Shown in pieces: positions 51,559-62,084 of a DNA stretch of 64,000 nt (its first letter is position 1; every line of letters starts with the position of its first letter). The stretch lies in assembly GCA_963989245.1 (NCBI GenBank), contig OZ022342.1, positions 10,836,797 to 10,900,796 of the forward strand. The letters run 5' to 3'. Made by a program: the position numbers and the translations under genes. Source of the DNA: Nansenia antarctica (Eukaryota; Chordata; Actinopteri; Argentiniformes; Microstomatidae). The notes beneath the pieces are model-generated. The model was given only the letters and a program-made list of their open reading frames with translations. It was not told where the DNA came from and ran no database searches.

Positions 51559-54253
51559 TCAAAGGTCTATGGTTCCTTTGACTTTAAACTTCTTCGCTGA
51601 GCGTTCACTGGAGTGGAGTTCAAACTTGCTGCCGTAGATGTGGGAGACAAAGCCATTGATTTCCACAGCAAACACGCTGTTTCGCTTGGGTATGACTGCA
51701 GAGGAAGGATGGAAGTAAAGAGAATGGCAGAATGGCAGTTGAGAATAGTTAAATATTGACTACAGTCAATGCCTATCTAAGCAAGGTGCTGTATTGTGTG
51801 TGTCTTACTAACCTTTCAGTTTGTCGTCTTTGGTGATGATTTTGAAACTATGTTTCATCTCCTGCACAAGGATTCCTGTGGTGCCGACGTATGAGGGGCA
51901 TTTTGACCGGTGCACTGTGTAAGAACAACAAAACACTGTTGACCATTGAGCATGAAGACATCATCTTAAATCTATGGCCCTACCATCAATTATGCCACAA
52001 GCGGGAAGATTTAGGTCCTGAAGAGGCATACGTATTTAAGCTTTGGCAAGACCACCAACTCCTGCACAAGAGTGAACGTATTTACAAGCTTCCACTTTCT
52101 CTCACCTGTAATAATAGCACCATGAAAATCCGCCTTCAAAAGGCGTTGCTGGATGGTTTGTGGATTGCTGCAACATACATGGAACGTTATTGACATCGAA
52201 CACAGACAAAAGGTCAATGAATTTAAATGTGAATTTTATAATCTAGTTCACAAACTCACGTACCTCTCTGGTTTCAATCCATTGCACAGATCTATGATGT
52301 ATTGTTTCCACAGGTTATGTAAGGGCTTGAAAAGACTATACCTAACCAAAAGAATAACACGTATTATCAGTTATACCCACAAGCTATGGAATAAGAAAGA
52401 GGCAGACAACATTTTGGGAGTGTATTAAGGATTACATGCCATAGCACAGTAGGTATTTAGAGACATAGATGTGCACTAAAGGAAAATGACTGTTGCATAC
52501 CTTTGATGCTCTGGATTCAGCTGAAAGACCTTCATCTCCCTCCTCTGCTTAGCATTGAGACCCATGGCTTTCTTTCTTTTCTTCTTCTCCCTCTTCTTTT
52601 TGGCATACTTCAGAACCACTGCCTTCCGTAGCATGAAGCCATCAATGGCCTCTTGGTCCATGCGGCGTAAGCTTTTCGCCAGGAAAGCAGACGTGAATAT
52701 CTCTGCCTGATTCTTGCCCAGAGACTGCATAAAACATCAGAACCGACAGATTTCATCAGGAAACACGTCTGCGTGAATAAGCTTAAGCTAATCATAATGT
52801 GTTAAGTACCACAGCTGTGTCTGCACAGCTGATGGCATAAAACAACATGTAAGCTCACTGCATGCAGGCCTTATATCAAGATATGACATAATCGGGCCGG
52901 TTTCGCAGACAAGGCTTAAGCCTAATCCTTGACTAAAAAGCATCTTCAATGGAGATTTGACATTTGGGGCCGGTTTCACAGACAAGGCTTAAGCCTAGTC
53001 CTGGACTAAATCACACTTTCAATGTAAAATCTCCATTGAAGATGCTTTTTAGTCCAGGATTAGGTTTAAGCCCTGTCTGTGAAACTGGCCCCATTGAAGT
53101 ATGATTTAGCCTAGTCCAGGACTAGGCTTACGCCTTGGCGTCTGTGAAACCGACCTATAATGTAGGTCCATTGTAGCAAACATATAGGCCTAGGTTCATA
53201 CATGATGCCATTCGACTGGTTAATGAGCATCAGTCAGTTGTGTCACGTGGACTGTTACTAGCTGTGGCTGCGTTCGTAAAGCCATTCGCTAGAATACGTC
53301 AACACCCAGGATGCTCACCTCAATGCCCAGGATTTCCCCCTGATCAGGAGGCACTCTGGCCCGCACTATGTCCTCCAGTTCTAGGGAAGATAGACGAATA
53401 CAAGTGTTAAATACAGTCTAACTGTCTAGATGACAACATGAATATTAGAGCTAGCCCTGGTAAGGTTATCCTTCATGTGAGCTAGGCTGTGTATGTATGT
53501 CTAGATTAGATACACACTCTTGCCATGTTTCTTGGCTAGATGATCCGGCCATGATGGATACTGACTCGATGAATGGATTCATAGTTACAACTGACGTCAT
53601 GATTCATGGTGTATACAGTCGCGTGACCTGCTGCTGTGTAGCTCGCTCAGTGTATCCGCGGTGTCTTGAAAAGTATTACAAGTTGATAAATCAATTTTGG
53701 GAACATCAAGACCCCTAATAAGCATTAAAAATTCTTAGCACGATTTTATGAGGTCTTGAATTTTGTAGGTGTTTTTCTGAATTAGACTCTGTCCAAAGAG
53801 TTTGAGTCCTAAAAACGTTTAGTAAAAGTTCGTGAATGTATTAGTTTTATTAAAAAACAAAGATGAACCGGAAATTGTGTTGTATGATAGTGGTCTAGTC
53901 TGTTGCAAACTCAAACTGTTAAGTTAAATTCGTCACTGATGTAAACGGTTACAGCTCCAAGTGGCGGTGAGGTCTGGAAAAATATTATTCTTTAAAAAGT
54001 CTTAGAAAGGTCTTGAAATTAACCTCCAGATTCCTGTTTATACCCTGTAGCTAGCTAGGCTAATTGTCTTATCTTGCTACCTAGCAACGTCGCATTAGCC
54101 AACAGAGCTAGCAGGATAGCTACACAGTAACATAACATAACGAAACACATGATGGAATATAATATAATTGATTCCCAGGTAACATCATTTAGAAATAATG
54201 TGTCTAAATATGGAATACTCACGCTCCTCGTTCGGACGCATTTTGGAAGCCAT
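51559..54253 (-). CDS. pop4: POP4/Rpp29, RNase P and RNase MRP protein subunit, 7 exons, 231 aa
   Basis: Rpp29 is a core subunit of nuclear RNase P (tRNA 5' maturation) and RNase MRP (rRNA processing), acting in the nucleolus. Exons (minus): 54253-54223, 53380-53319, 52724-52501, 52341-52264, 52167-52106, 51914-51813, 51695-51559; all GT-AG and in frame, 231 aa (human 220). The lysine-rich stretch KKKREKKKRKKAMGLNAKQR in exon 3 is the family's nucleolar/RNA-binding segment. The Sm-like barrel follows with LLKADFHGAIIT, CPSYVGTTGILVQE, FKIITKDDKL and the conserved C-terminus SERSAKKF...KGTIDL. The ATG shown gives MASKMRPNEE; a second in-frame ATG four codons later is possible. A minus-strand AATAAA lies at 51038-51043. 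A MITE occupies 54273-54412, beginning 20 bp upstream of the ATG. Intron 2 holds a compound inverted-repeat MITE. Confidence 0.96.
52893..53156. mobile_element. compound inverted-repeat MITE in pop4 intron 2
   Basis: Three alternating units beginning GGCCGGTTTCRCAGACAAGG, with internal GCTTAAGCCTAGTCCTGGAC; the middle unit is complementary to both neighbours. A rearranged or multiply inserted copy of a fish DNA repeat. Confidence 0.7.
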
Positions 54254-54272
54254 TGCATGTGCAACAACACCG

Positions 54273-54412
54273 GGTGCGTTCATAAATTCGCTCTGAGAGC
54301 GCCGGAGCGCACACTGGGTTCAACGTCATAAAGGGACCAATTAATATGATTGGACAAGAGGCATCCCCATGAGTGCTGGTCAGATATCCAGAGAGAATTT
54401 ACGAACGCAGCC
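54273..54412. mobile_element. GGCTGCGTTCG MITE, copy 3, at the pop4 start
   Basis: 140-bp full copy lying 20 bp upstream of the pop4 ATG, so it probably supplies 5' UTR or core promoter sequence. Partial copies are at 43345-43402 (right half) and 53267-53284 (left tip). Confidence 0.7.
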
Positions 54413-55040
54413 ACAGCTAGAGTAGTAGAGTATTCTACGTGAAAACAGAGATGATCAATAATTTATTCTAGATAATAATCTAGATTATGTTTTATATTTT
54501 GTATTTTATTTATTTTGGTGGAACTCAGTTTGACACTTAGCTCGGGTGTATGGGAATGAAGATTTCATCAAAAATAAAAGCGCCCACGTTAAAGTTGTAA
54601 GGAACCACAAATTATACCTACTACTGTATATATGGGAATAAACATTTAATCCTCTCAATGTATTTGTGTGCTTTTAAGGATTGTATTTATTGTAATATCC
54701 TAATTACCCTGATGAAAGACTGCTGCACTGCAGTCTTGGTCACATTTTTACTACTCAACAACACTTCTAGAATATGTAGGTAGAAAGTAAGTTTCAAACA
54801 TGAAGGTTGTCATCCAGAGTGTTTTTGGTCCTTTACTGTGGCACAACAGTTCAAAGTGCCACCTCTAGACTGCGTAGGGAACACATAATGGACTGTACAC
54901 AACATATCTTCCAAGGCTAATCATGTATTTTTACTGCCACTCCATTCAGCAAAACTCAATATTTTAGAAAGCCTTTTAGGAAGAGCAAAATTAAAGTCCC
55001 TGGGGAGTTACAACTTGAAGGTGGACAGAGTGGGAACATA

Positions 55041-55146
55041 AATGGACTGACTTATATAGTGCCTTATTCCAAATCTCTCAAACTTTCAGATCTGCCGACC
55101 TTGCCATCATTAGACGCCGGGTCTACCTCCTGCGCCACAGCTGCCC
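55041..55146 (-). mobile_element. tRNA-derived SINE, copy C, internally deleted
   Basis: Minus-strand head (GGCAGCTGTGGCGCAGGAGG) and tail (TTTGGAATAAGGCACTATAT) are present, but the middle is missing. It abuts the L2 fragment that received the hAT insertions. Confidence 0.7.
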
Positions 55147-56040
55147 CGGAACATCCCTGAGGTCCCTGGGGAGAGCTTTTCAGAGACAGGGAGCAGTGAT
55201 ACCCAAGACCCTACTGTGCCCCCAGGTTTTGAGCCTTGCTCTGGATGTGGGGACTAATAGGTTGGGCTCGACCAGTGGCGGACTGGCCACCGGGCAAGCC
55301 TGGCAAATGCCAGGAGGGCCGCGAGACTCTGGGCCGCTCAGAATGTATTATATATATAAAAAATATATATATATATTTGTAATTTGGTCTCTGGTGATTT
55401 TCATTGAAAATAACTTATTTCATCATACCGCGGCCCAAAACATTTTATATCGGCCGGGCCATCCACGCAGTTCTGCGCGTATGCCCAGGGCCCTAAACCA
55501 ATAGGAGCAGAGCTCCCCTATGGGGCGGAGCTCCACGATATAGAAGGATAGTTATGGAGATAGACTCCAGTTCTATGAGTGGAGCGGAGCCCCATAGGGC
55601 TGCTGGCCCACTTCGACTTGTTCAAACCCGGCTGTATTGTATGTTTGGGAGAATGAGGGAACGGAGGACGCCCGTTTTATAGCACCCCAGGGCGGGCGCG
55701 GACATCGAACTGGAGTATATCTCCATAACTATCGTAGTCAGCTCTATATCGCCAGTGGACACGCACCTCATGTCATCATTCCGTTTATAACAGCAGTTAA
55801 CGTTACACTGCTTTCATTTTCAGAATGGGGGAATTTGACGAGAGCGATGCAGTTAATGTGCAACAACTGGATGCAGGGAGCAAGTGTAGTTGGAAGTAGG
55901 AATGCACCGAAATTCGCATGTATTGGGCCGAAAATAGCACAAAAAAGTACATTCGGTGTGAAAAGGCTATTGAAAGAGATATTGACTGATGACTGCCTAC
56001 TGATAATACATATAATTACAGCAAACATGTTGGTAGTTTG

Positions 56041-59000
56041 CAGGGGCGGACTGGGATCAAAAAACAGCCCTGGCATTTGCGACACAACAGCCCTATTTCC
56101 AAACCCAACACGCAACACGGATTGTTAACATATAAAGCTTGAGATAACCAGACTGACTAGAATCCAATGTAGACATTTGGAACACATAACACACACTGAC
56201 ACACACTACAATCACTGATGAATTCAGAGTGCTGACAACAATCCACAGTGACTGACTTAACCTGAACTGTGGCATCTATCTTAGCCAAAAGGACCTTGAG
56301 GTCCAGTGAAGCCTAATAGACTCGGTGTAGCTAAGAGAAGCTGCTCTGACACGGAATACAATAACGTTAGCAAAACACCCTCCAGTTACATGAACCATCA
56401 CATGTATGAGCCTAAACAATACACCAGCCACAGTGCACATTACATTTAGCTTCACCAAAGCAGAAAAAGAGCACTGCACAGCCACAGTGTATAATAATAA
56501 ATGTGTCTTACCTTAGTTAGTTAGCAGGCTACGAAGTAGTTTGCTTTTCTCGGCAACCCTGTCAATCACGTCATCGGAGTCCAGCTTCATTAGGATTTCT
56601 TTTTCAGTTGCCATGAGCATGAAGGCCTCCAAATTGTCCTGTGACAGTCTGCTCCTGAGACGATTCTTAATAAACTTCAATGTGGAAAAGCTTCTTTCAC
56701 ATGCCACTTGTGTGCAGGAGAGTGTCAAAAGAAATTTGTAGGCTAATCCTATTGTGTGGTAGACATGAGTGAACAAATTCAACTGCTGCAGGAGGAAATA
56801 GCAGCATAATGCACAGTTCTTGCAGGTTGTGCATCTTTTGCTCACCAGATCAACTTCTTCTTGATCCATCTGATGGTCCTGTTCCTCAGACGTAACAGAC
56901 TGTCTGATTGTATATTCATTCAGTGGAGACTGTTTCAGAGTGTCCCATTGTGTGGTGAGGTTTGACAACTCAGACTGTAAATTCTCAACAGTTGCATCTT
57001 CATCAAATGTAAGTAGGCATTTACTTAAGTCCTGAAGTGCATTTGGAGGTAGTCCATTGGCTTTAATTGTTGGAAAATTACGAGGATCTAGACATGCTAA
57101 ATCAGCATAAAGTTTCCCATTCTGCAGGAAGCGGCGATGCATACACTCAGAGGCTGTGTCAAGAATTACATTGTGGACTTGTACTCTATACGCCATCAAT
57201 GAGTCTGTAGCTGCATGTTCTGCATCAGCAGCACACTCACCTGGCATTGCTTTTCTTTTCTTGATGCGTTTTGGTGGCAGCGCATCCTGCACTTCCATTT
57301 CAGATTCCTCACTTTGTAATCTGTTGTTTGCCCATCTCACAAACTTGTCTGTGGCTTCTTTCACTGTGTTAAAGTCTCTGACATGGTTTTTCAGTTGCTC
57401 GTGTGTTTTTGTTACCATCCTATGGGCAGCCACAAGATCCAGTGCGCTGGTCTGTAAGTATTTTGACAATGGTGATGTTAGTGAGAAAATACGCAGGAAC
57501 ACCTGTGCAGTCAAAACTGTCTCGTATTTAAGAAGTGACTCCATGTAGGCATGAGCCTTAACACGCACAGCTGGTTTAAACTGTAGATTCTCCTCAATCT
57601 TGGACAATGTTATAACTAGCTCCACATACAAACCACTGTCTGGCTTGGCGAATGATCCAAAGATCTTCTTCAGCGCAGCATCCTTTGAGGACCATCTTGT
57701 TTCACCAATCAGTGTAATCCTTCGGTGTTGGGGGTCCTCCTGACTGACACCTTCCCAAACATTCATTCGCTGATATGAGTCACGAAGAAACACTGCAATC
57801 TCGTTAACCAACCCAAATAATGATGCCGCTGCTATCACTACACCTGTAGTTTCAGACATAACCAGGTTGAGTACATGGGCGTAGCACCACACATGAACTT
57901 GACTTGGGGCTTCCTTTGACAGCCAGGCAGAGAAGCCCCTGTATTGGCCTTGCATATTTGCGGCCCCATCTGTGGAGTTTCCGATGCAGTTCTTTATGTC
58001 TATTTTGCAAGAGGTCAACGTCTCTTTGAGCAGTTTAAGAAAGTCCTCACCTGTGGATGATTTGCATTCAACGACTGCCAGTAGTTTCTCATGAACGCTG
58101 TCTGTTACATAGCGGACTACAACACTGCACTGATCTTTTGCTGAGATATCTTGTGTCGTATCGATTTGTACTGAATACATTCCAGCCTGGATGACTTCAG
58201 TAGCGACACTCTCTTTTATTAGTTGCCGGATAGACTCCACAACCGTATTGACAGTTGTTTTGGACATTAATGTCACTAGTGAGCCTCTTCCCTGGCCAGA
58301 CTTGCTTTTCTCAATGCACTCTTGCACATGCTGCTGTAAGCAACTGTCATATTTACTGAGAAGCAACAGTGTCTCCAGAAAGTTCCCATGATCAACCGAC
58401 ATGTCAGCTAATGAGTATGCGGCCTCAGATCTATGTCCCCGATAACCAAGTGCACATTTGCCTATCATTTTTACCACATTAACCACACGCTCTAGAACTT
58501 GCCTCCTCTTACGCACTTGTTCTCGGCGGGCTGACATTTGATTTGACTGCAGCAAATGTGCGATATCTGCTTGACTTACCCACGAAAAGTATGCCTTTAC
58601 ACATTCCATATGAAAGACAGTGTTCTCATGCTCGTTTAGCCTCTGGTGTACGTGCCTCCAGTCGTTATATCCATCAATGAAGGGATGTGTCTCAATCTCA
58701 GTCTTTTTAGAAAATGCCAGGCACACTGCACAAAATAAAGAATGGTCCTTCTCACGATAGCTGACCCATTTCCGTTGTGATCCATCTTTGCGGTTAAATG
58801 CTTTCTTGGCTGTTCCTTCAGCCGACTGATGTGGGTGAAACTTGAAAAACTGTCCAAGTGTGTCGAAATTTGGTCGCTTGAAAAAATCATACTGCTCCTC
58901 AGCCTCCTCTGTAGCCATCCTACCGGCCCCGCTCATTGCTCCCGCGGCCGCCGTTCCCTCTGATAATGTACCGGTAATTTCCAACGCCTTTTGCTTGTCA

Positions 59001-59617
59001 TTGTCATGATGAACTGTTTCGGTCACAAGTCCCGTGTCCATGTCCGATTCCTCTGCCACTTCCTCTTGCTTGTCTCCATGTTTCTCTCCCTCGTCGTCTA
59101 CCTCCACAAGTTCAAGGCTAGTGCTAGTTGAAGGAATCACACTAGCACCTGCTGCTTGCTTCACAAACAGATCGGTTATTTTTGTTAATTTCCCCCCCTC
59201 TGCCAATAGAGCTTTCTTCGATTTGTCCCTCTTTTTCTCTGCCCCACCCTTTGATCGTTTAGTGCCCCGATTCATTTTATTTTAGCTAGATGCAATTTTC
59301 CTGTCAGTTTATCGTTGAGTTATCAAGCAGTGTAGTAGCAACGAGTTGATCATGGGAAAATGCGTGTAACGTTACGTCACACGTCACGTTAGGCCCTGGC
59401 CCGGGCACCCGCGCAGAACTGCGTGGGAGGCCCGGGCCGATATATAATGTTTTGGGCCGCGGTCGGCTGAAATAAGTTATTTTCAATGAAAATCACCAGA
59501 GACAAAAAAAAAAAAAAAAAAAAAAGTTTTTTTTTTTTTTTTTACATTCTGAGCGGCCCAGAGTCTCGCGGCCGTCCTGGCATTTGCCAGGCATGCCCGG
59601 TGGCCAGTCCGCCACTG
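56041..59617 (-). mobile_element. inner autonomous hAT element, inverted inside its sister element
   Basis: The left end CAGGGGCGGACTGGGATC starts at 56041 and the right end, in complement CAGTGGCGGACTGGCC, ends at 59617. Perfect 8-bp duplications GTAGTTTG lie at 56033-56040 and 59618-59625. Length is 3577 bp. Its two ends match those of the surrounding element but in swapped order: about 240 bp of subterminal sequence shared at the transposase 5' end, about 90 bp at the other end. The element encodes an uninterrupted transposase, so it is young or recently active. Confidence 0.88.
56513..59275 (-). CDS. hAT-superfamily transposase, 920 aa, intact (ZMYM1/DUF4371-like)
   Basis: This is the cut-and-paste transposase of the inner hAT element, 342 bp from its 5' end. 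In order: a basic start (MNRGTKRSKGGAEKKRDKSK); an acidic linker; a TTF-type zinc finger at about 165-235 (KWVSYREKDHSLFCAVCLAF, then NDWRHVHQRLNEHE); the RNase H-like core with D372 in QIDTTQDIS and D436 in NSTDGAANMQG, followed by CYAHVLNLV; and the hAT dimerisation region near the C-terminus (ACERSFSTLKFIKNRLRSRL, from about 858, then DNLEAFMLM). These match vertebrate transposase-derived ZMYM1-like proteins. There is no stop or frameshift in 920 codons. The full-length TIRs and fresh target duplications argue for a mobile element rather than a domesticated gene. Confidence 0.93.
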   Translation of the reverse strand: MNRGTKRSKGGAEKKRDKSKKALLAEGGKLTKITDLFVKQAAGASVIPSTSTSLELVEVDDEGEKHGDKQEEVAEESDMDTGLVTETVHHDNDKQKALEITGTLSEGTAAAGAMSGAGRMATEEAEEQYDFFKRPNFDTLGQFFKFHPHQSAEGTAKKAFNRKDGSQRKWVSYREKDHSLFCAVCLAFSKKTEIETHPFIDGYNDWRHVHQRLNEHENTVFHMECVKAYFSWVSQADIAHLLQSNQMSARREQVRKRRQVLERVVNVVKMIGKCALGYRGHRSEAAYSLADMSVDHGNFLETLLLLSKYDSCLQQHVQECIEKSKSGQGRGSLVTLMSKTTVNTVVESIRQLIKESVATEVIQAGMYSVQIDTTQDISAKDQCSVVVRYVTDSVHEKLLAVVECKSSTGEDFLKLLKETLTSCKIDIKNCIGNSTDGAANMQGQYRGFSAWLSKEAPSQVHVWCYAHVLNLVMSETTGVVIAAASLFGLVNEIAVFLRDSYQRMNVWEGVSQEDPQHRRITLIGETRWSSKDAALKKIFGSFAKPDSGLYVELVITLSKIEENLQFKPAVRVKAHAYMESLLKYETVLTAQVFLRIFSLTSPLSKYLQTSALDLVAAHRMVTKTHEQLKNHVRDFNTVKEATDKFVRWANNRLQSEESEMEVQDALPPKRIKKRKAMPGECAADAEHAATDSLMAYRVQVHNVILDTASECMHRRFLQNGKLYADLACLDPRNFPTIKANGLPPNALQDLSKCLLTFDEDATVENLQSELSNLTTQWDTLKQSPLNEYTIRQSVTSEEQDHQMDQEEVDLVSKRCTTCKNCALCCYFLLQQLNLFTHVYHTIGLAYKFLLTLSCTQVACERSFSTLKFIKNRLRSRLSQDNLEAFMLMATEKEILMKLDSDDVIDRVAEKSKLLRSLLTN

Positions 59618-59756
59618 GTAGTTTGGCATCTGTCCTCTGACTTTTTATGTTAACAATCCGTGTTGCGTGTTGCGTTTGGAAATAGGGCTGTTGTGTCGCA
59701 AATGCCAGGGCTGTTTTTTGATTCCAGTCCGCCCCTGGGCTCGACAGACGTGAGGC

Positions 59757-59886
59757 TGAGAAGGAGGCAGGGTTGAGGAGGCAGGGTTGGGTGGCAGGGT
59801 TGAGGAGGCAGGGTTGGGTGGCAGGGTTGGGTGGCAGGGTTGGGTGGCAGGGTTGAGGAGGCAGGGTTGGGAGGCAGGGTTGGGAG
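59757..59886. repeat. GGCAGGGTTGRG minisatellite
   Basis: About nine or ten variant units of GGCAGGGTTGGGT and AGGCAGGGTTGAGG. Single units recur at 61405-61420 beyond the third hAT element, showing that the array was interrupted. Confidence 0.8.
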
Positions 59887-61400
59887 CAGGGTTCGAGTTA
59901 TAAGCTGAACTCTGTGGGGGTCTCCAAAATAACAGTGCGAAATGTTCTCATGCACGCGCGAATCATGCCCACACAGCGATGGGACTTACAAGTTTTAATT
60001 AGCTATAGGCAGTAGCGGATTAAGGTGGTCAGTGGCCCTAGGCTACTCCTTTGTGTGAGGACCCCCCGCCCCCATACACAAGCCTCCCCCTCCCCAAAAT
60101 ATACAACTCACGAGCACCCTGCACACACACACCACTCATAATGCTTTACCATAAAACACTTAAACACTTTAATAACACAATAACACAACAGTGTTAATAA
60201 TGCAAAGAATAAAAAAAAGGTTCAGTGCATTCAGTTCTGTCTCTATTGCTCTCCTCTCCCGTTGTCTCTCTGTTACTGTCCTGTTGTCTGTCTCTCTGTT
60301 GCTGTCCTGTTGTCTGTCTCTCTGTTGCTGTCCTGTTGTCCGTCTCTCTGTTGCTCCCCTCAGCTCTAAATGACAGAAATGAATTAGCTAATTAGTTGGC
60401 ATGTAAACATATAGTTACGGTTGGGTACAGTTTGGGTTTTATTCGATACCGGTGACAAATCGATACTTTAAAAACGGTACCGGTACCGAAACATCATCCT
60501 CATCCTCAAATCCCAACATATCCTGACGCTACAGCTGCAGACTACTAATTTCACCACATCAACAGCCCCACATGAAACAACAGCTATAAAAGCGATAGTC
60601 ACACATGTATCTCGGCCAATAATTGTGTTATTTTTGCTATACAGAAGGAGCGAAAAATACATTAGGTTAGTACACTAGGTTAGTAAAAAGTAAAAGCCAC
60701 CTTACCTTTACGGAGACAAGATAGACCAAAGTGGTCTGTTTTCAGTAGGCTGCGGTCGCGGTCCTGGAACCCATGATGCTGACGTCCGATGTCCTTTCTT
60801 TATCCAAGATTGGATGAACGGGAGAGGGTCAAATTTGTCTTTGATAAAAACCCGAAATTTTCTAGGCTTGATGACCCGGTCGGCAGCAGTGGCCTTTTTT
60901 TGGGCGGCATGGTAGCTACTACTGTATGTATATACTCCTGTATAGCTAATGAATGAATGTTTGCTTCTCAATAATAGGCTAGGTGCACGATCTCACTACT
61001 TCCTGAAAGGCAACTGGTGTCTCACTCTATTGGTTTAATTGATTAATCAGCTGTGCACTGTGTGTTCCAACGGTTTACCGCACAGCTGATTAATCAACCT
61101 TTTGCTGTTGCACAATATTCTACTGCGCCCCATGGTGTCTTGGTGGTGAAGTGCAGGCAGTCAAAGGCATACTGTCATTCACAGGAGATTAATGGTGCGT
61201 GTAGTTCTTTTGGAAAACGTGTTTATTTTACAATATTTATAATATAAATTAAATAATATTCATTACATTGACATTTTGATCAAATAATAGTTGTGGTAAT
61301 GTATTATTAGCGACCCCCACAGATTTTTGATTTTACTGCCTTCATGGGAGCTCAGAGAGCCTCAGACCATCTCATTGGCTCCCACATAACTCGAACCCTG
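59887..61400. mobile_element. third hAT-type element, non-autonomous, 1514 bp
   Basis: Terminal inverted repeats CAGGGTTCGAGTTAT (59887-59901, complement ending at 61400) with perfect 8-bp duplications GTTGGGAG at 59879-59886 and 61401-61408. A further match CTGTGGGGGTC lies a little inside each end. No transposase is visible. An 87-codon ORF at 60708-60971 (minus; ATAADRVIKPRKF, PFIQSWIKK) may be a coding remnant, but I cannot assign it. A 26-bp tandem repeat of CTCTCTGTTGCTGTCCTGTT type lies at about 60267-60357. Confidence 0.85.
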
Positions 61401-61756
61401 GTTGGGAGGCAGGGTTGAGGAGTTGGAGTAGTGAGGCAAGTTAGGATGGGGTTAGACCATGGTGGGCTTTGTAGGTGGCGACCGGCGAGTAAGAGTTTGA
61501 AGTTTATTCTGTGCTTGGTGGGTAGCCAGTGGAGTTGCTGGAGGACAGGGGTGAAATTATCTGGGGAGGCCATAGCTCAGTCTATGAATTTGACAGTGGT
61601 TACATTTCTCCAGCCCCATCACCCAGCTGTTTACCCCCAAAGAGTGGCCGGGTGACGAGTTTGTTGCTGTTTGAATCCCAGATTGCCTCTTTTTTTTTTT
61701 TACATGTTTTTTTGGACATTTCTGCTTTATTGGGATAGAGACAGTAGAGACGGATG

Positions 61757-61934
61757 GGCAGCTGTGGCGCAGGAGGTAGAGCCGGCCTCTGATGATCGCA
61801 AGGTCAGCGGTTCGGCGGTTCAATCACCCGGCTGGCCACATGTCGTCGAGGTGTACTTGGGCAAGACACAGAACCACAAATTGCTCCCAATGAGCAGGCC
61901 GGCGCCTTGCATGGTAGCTTGCCGCCATTGGTAT

Positions 61935-62016
<82 letters not shown>

Positions 62017-62084
62017 ATGGATGGGTGAATGAGAGGCCATTGTAAAGTGCTTTGGAATAAGGCACTATATAAGGGCAGTCCATT
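61757..62084 (+). mobile_element. tRNA-derived SINE, copy B, expanded by (TG)n
   Basis: Same SINE as at 5.8 kb, with a (TG) run of about 75 bp at 61939-62014 where copy A has only GTGTGTGAATGTGTG. It is inserted in another dispersed repeat (TTATTGGGATAGAGACAGTA before, GATGACATGCAGGAG after). Confidence 0.8.

Larger units (their letters stand above)
55273..59737. mobile_element. outer hAT element (non-autonomous), split by insertion of a sister element
   Basis: The left end CAGTGGCGGACTGGCC starts at 55273 and the right end reads in complement CAGGGGCGGACTGGAATC, ending at 59737. Both are hAT-type termini (CAGNGG). Perfect 8-bp target duplications GGCTCGAC flank it at 55265-55272 and 59738-59745. 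Without the inner element and one copy of its target duplication it would be 880 bp (768 + 112) and it has no transposase of its own. The left arm includes inverted GGAGC/GCTCC-rich stretches around 55503-55605. An ORF at 55637-56128 crosses the junction and looks fortuitous. Confidence 0.85.
55156..61600 (-). mobile_element. L2-like LINE 3' fragment, in three pieces
   Basis: Minus-strand pieces at about 61408-61575 (FTPVLQQLHWLPTKHRINFK, the L2-type RT C-terminal signature), 59738-59886 (a minisatellite of GGCAGGGTTGGGT units) and 55156-55272 (RLKTWGHS and KALPRD-like remains) read as one decayed fragment once the two hAT insertions are removed. It was the target of both insertions. It is heavily mutated and non-coding. 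Confidence 0.6.

Noticed and set aside
55637..56128. 163-codon plus-strand ORF
   Set aside because: Crosses the junction of the two nested hAT elements, so it cannot be an original gene.
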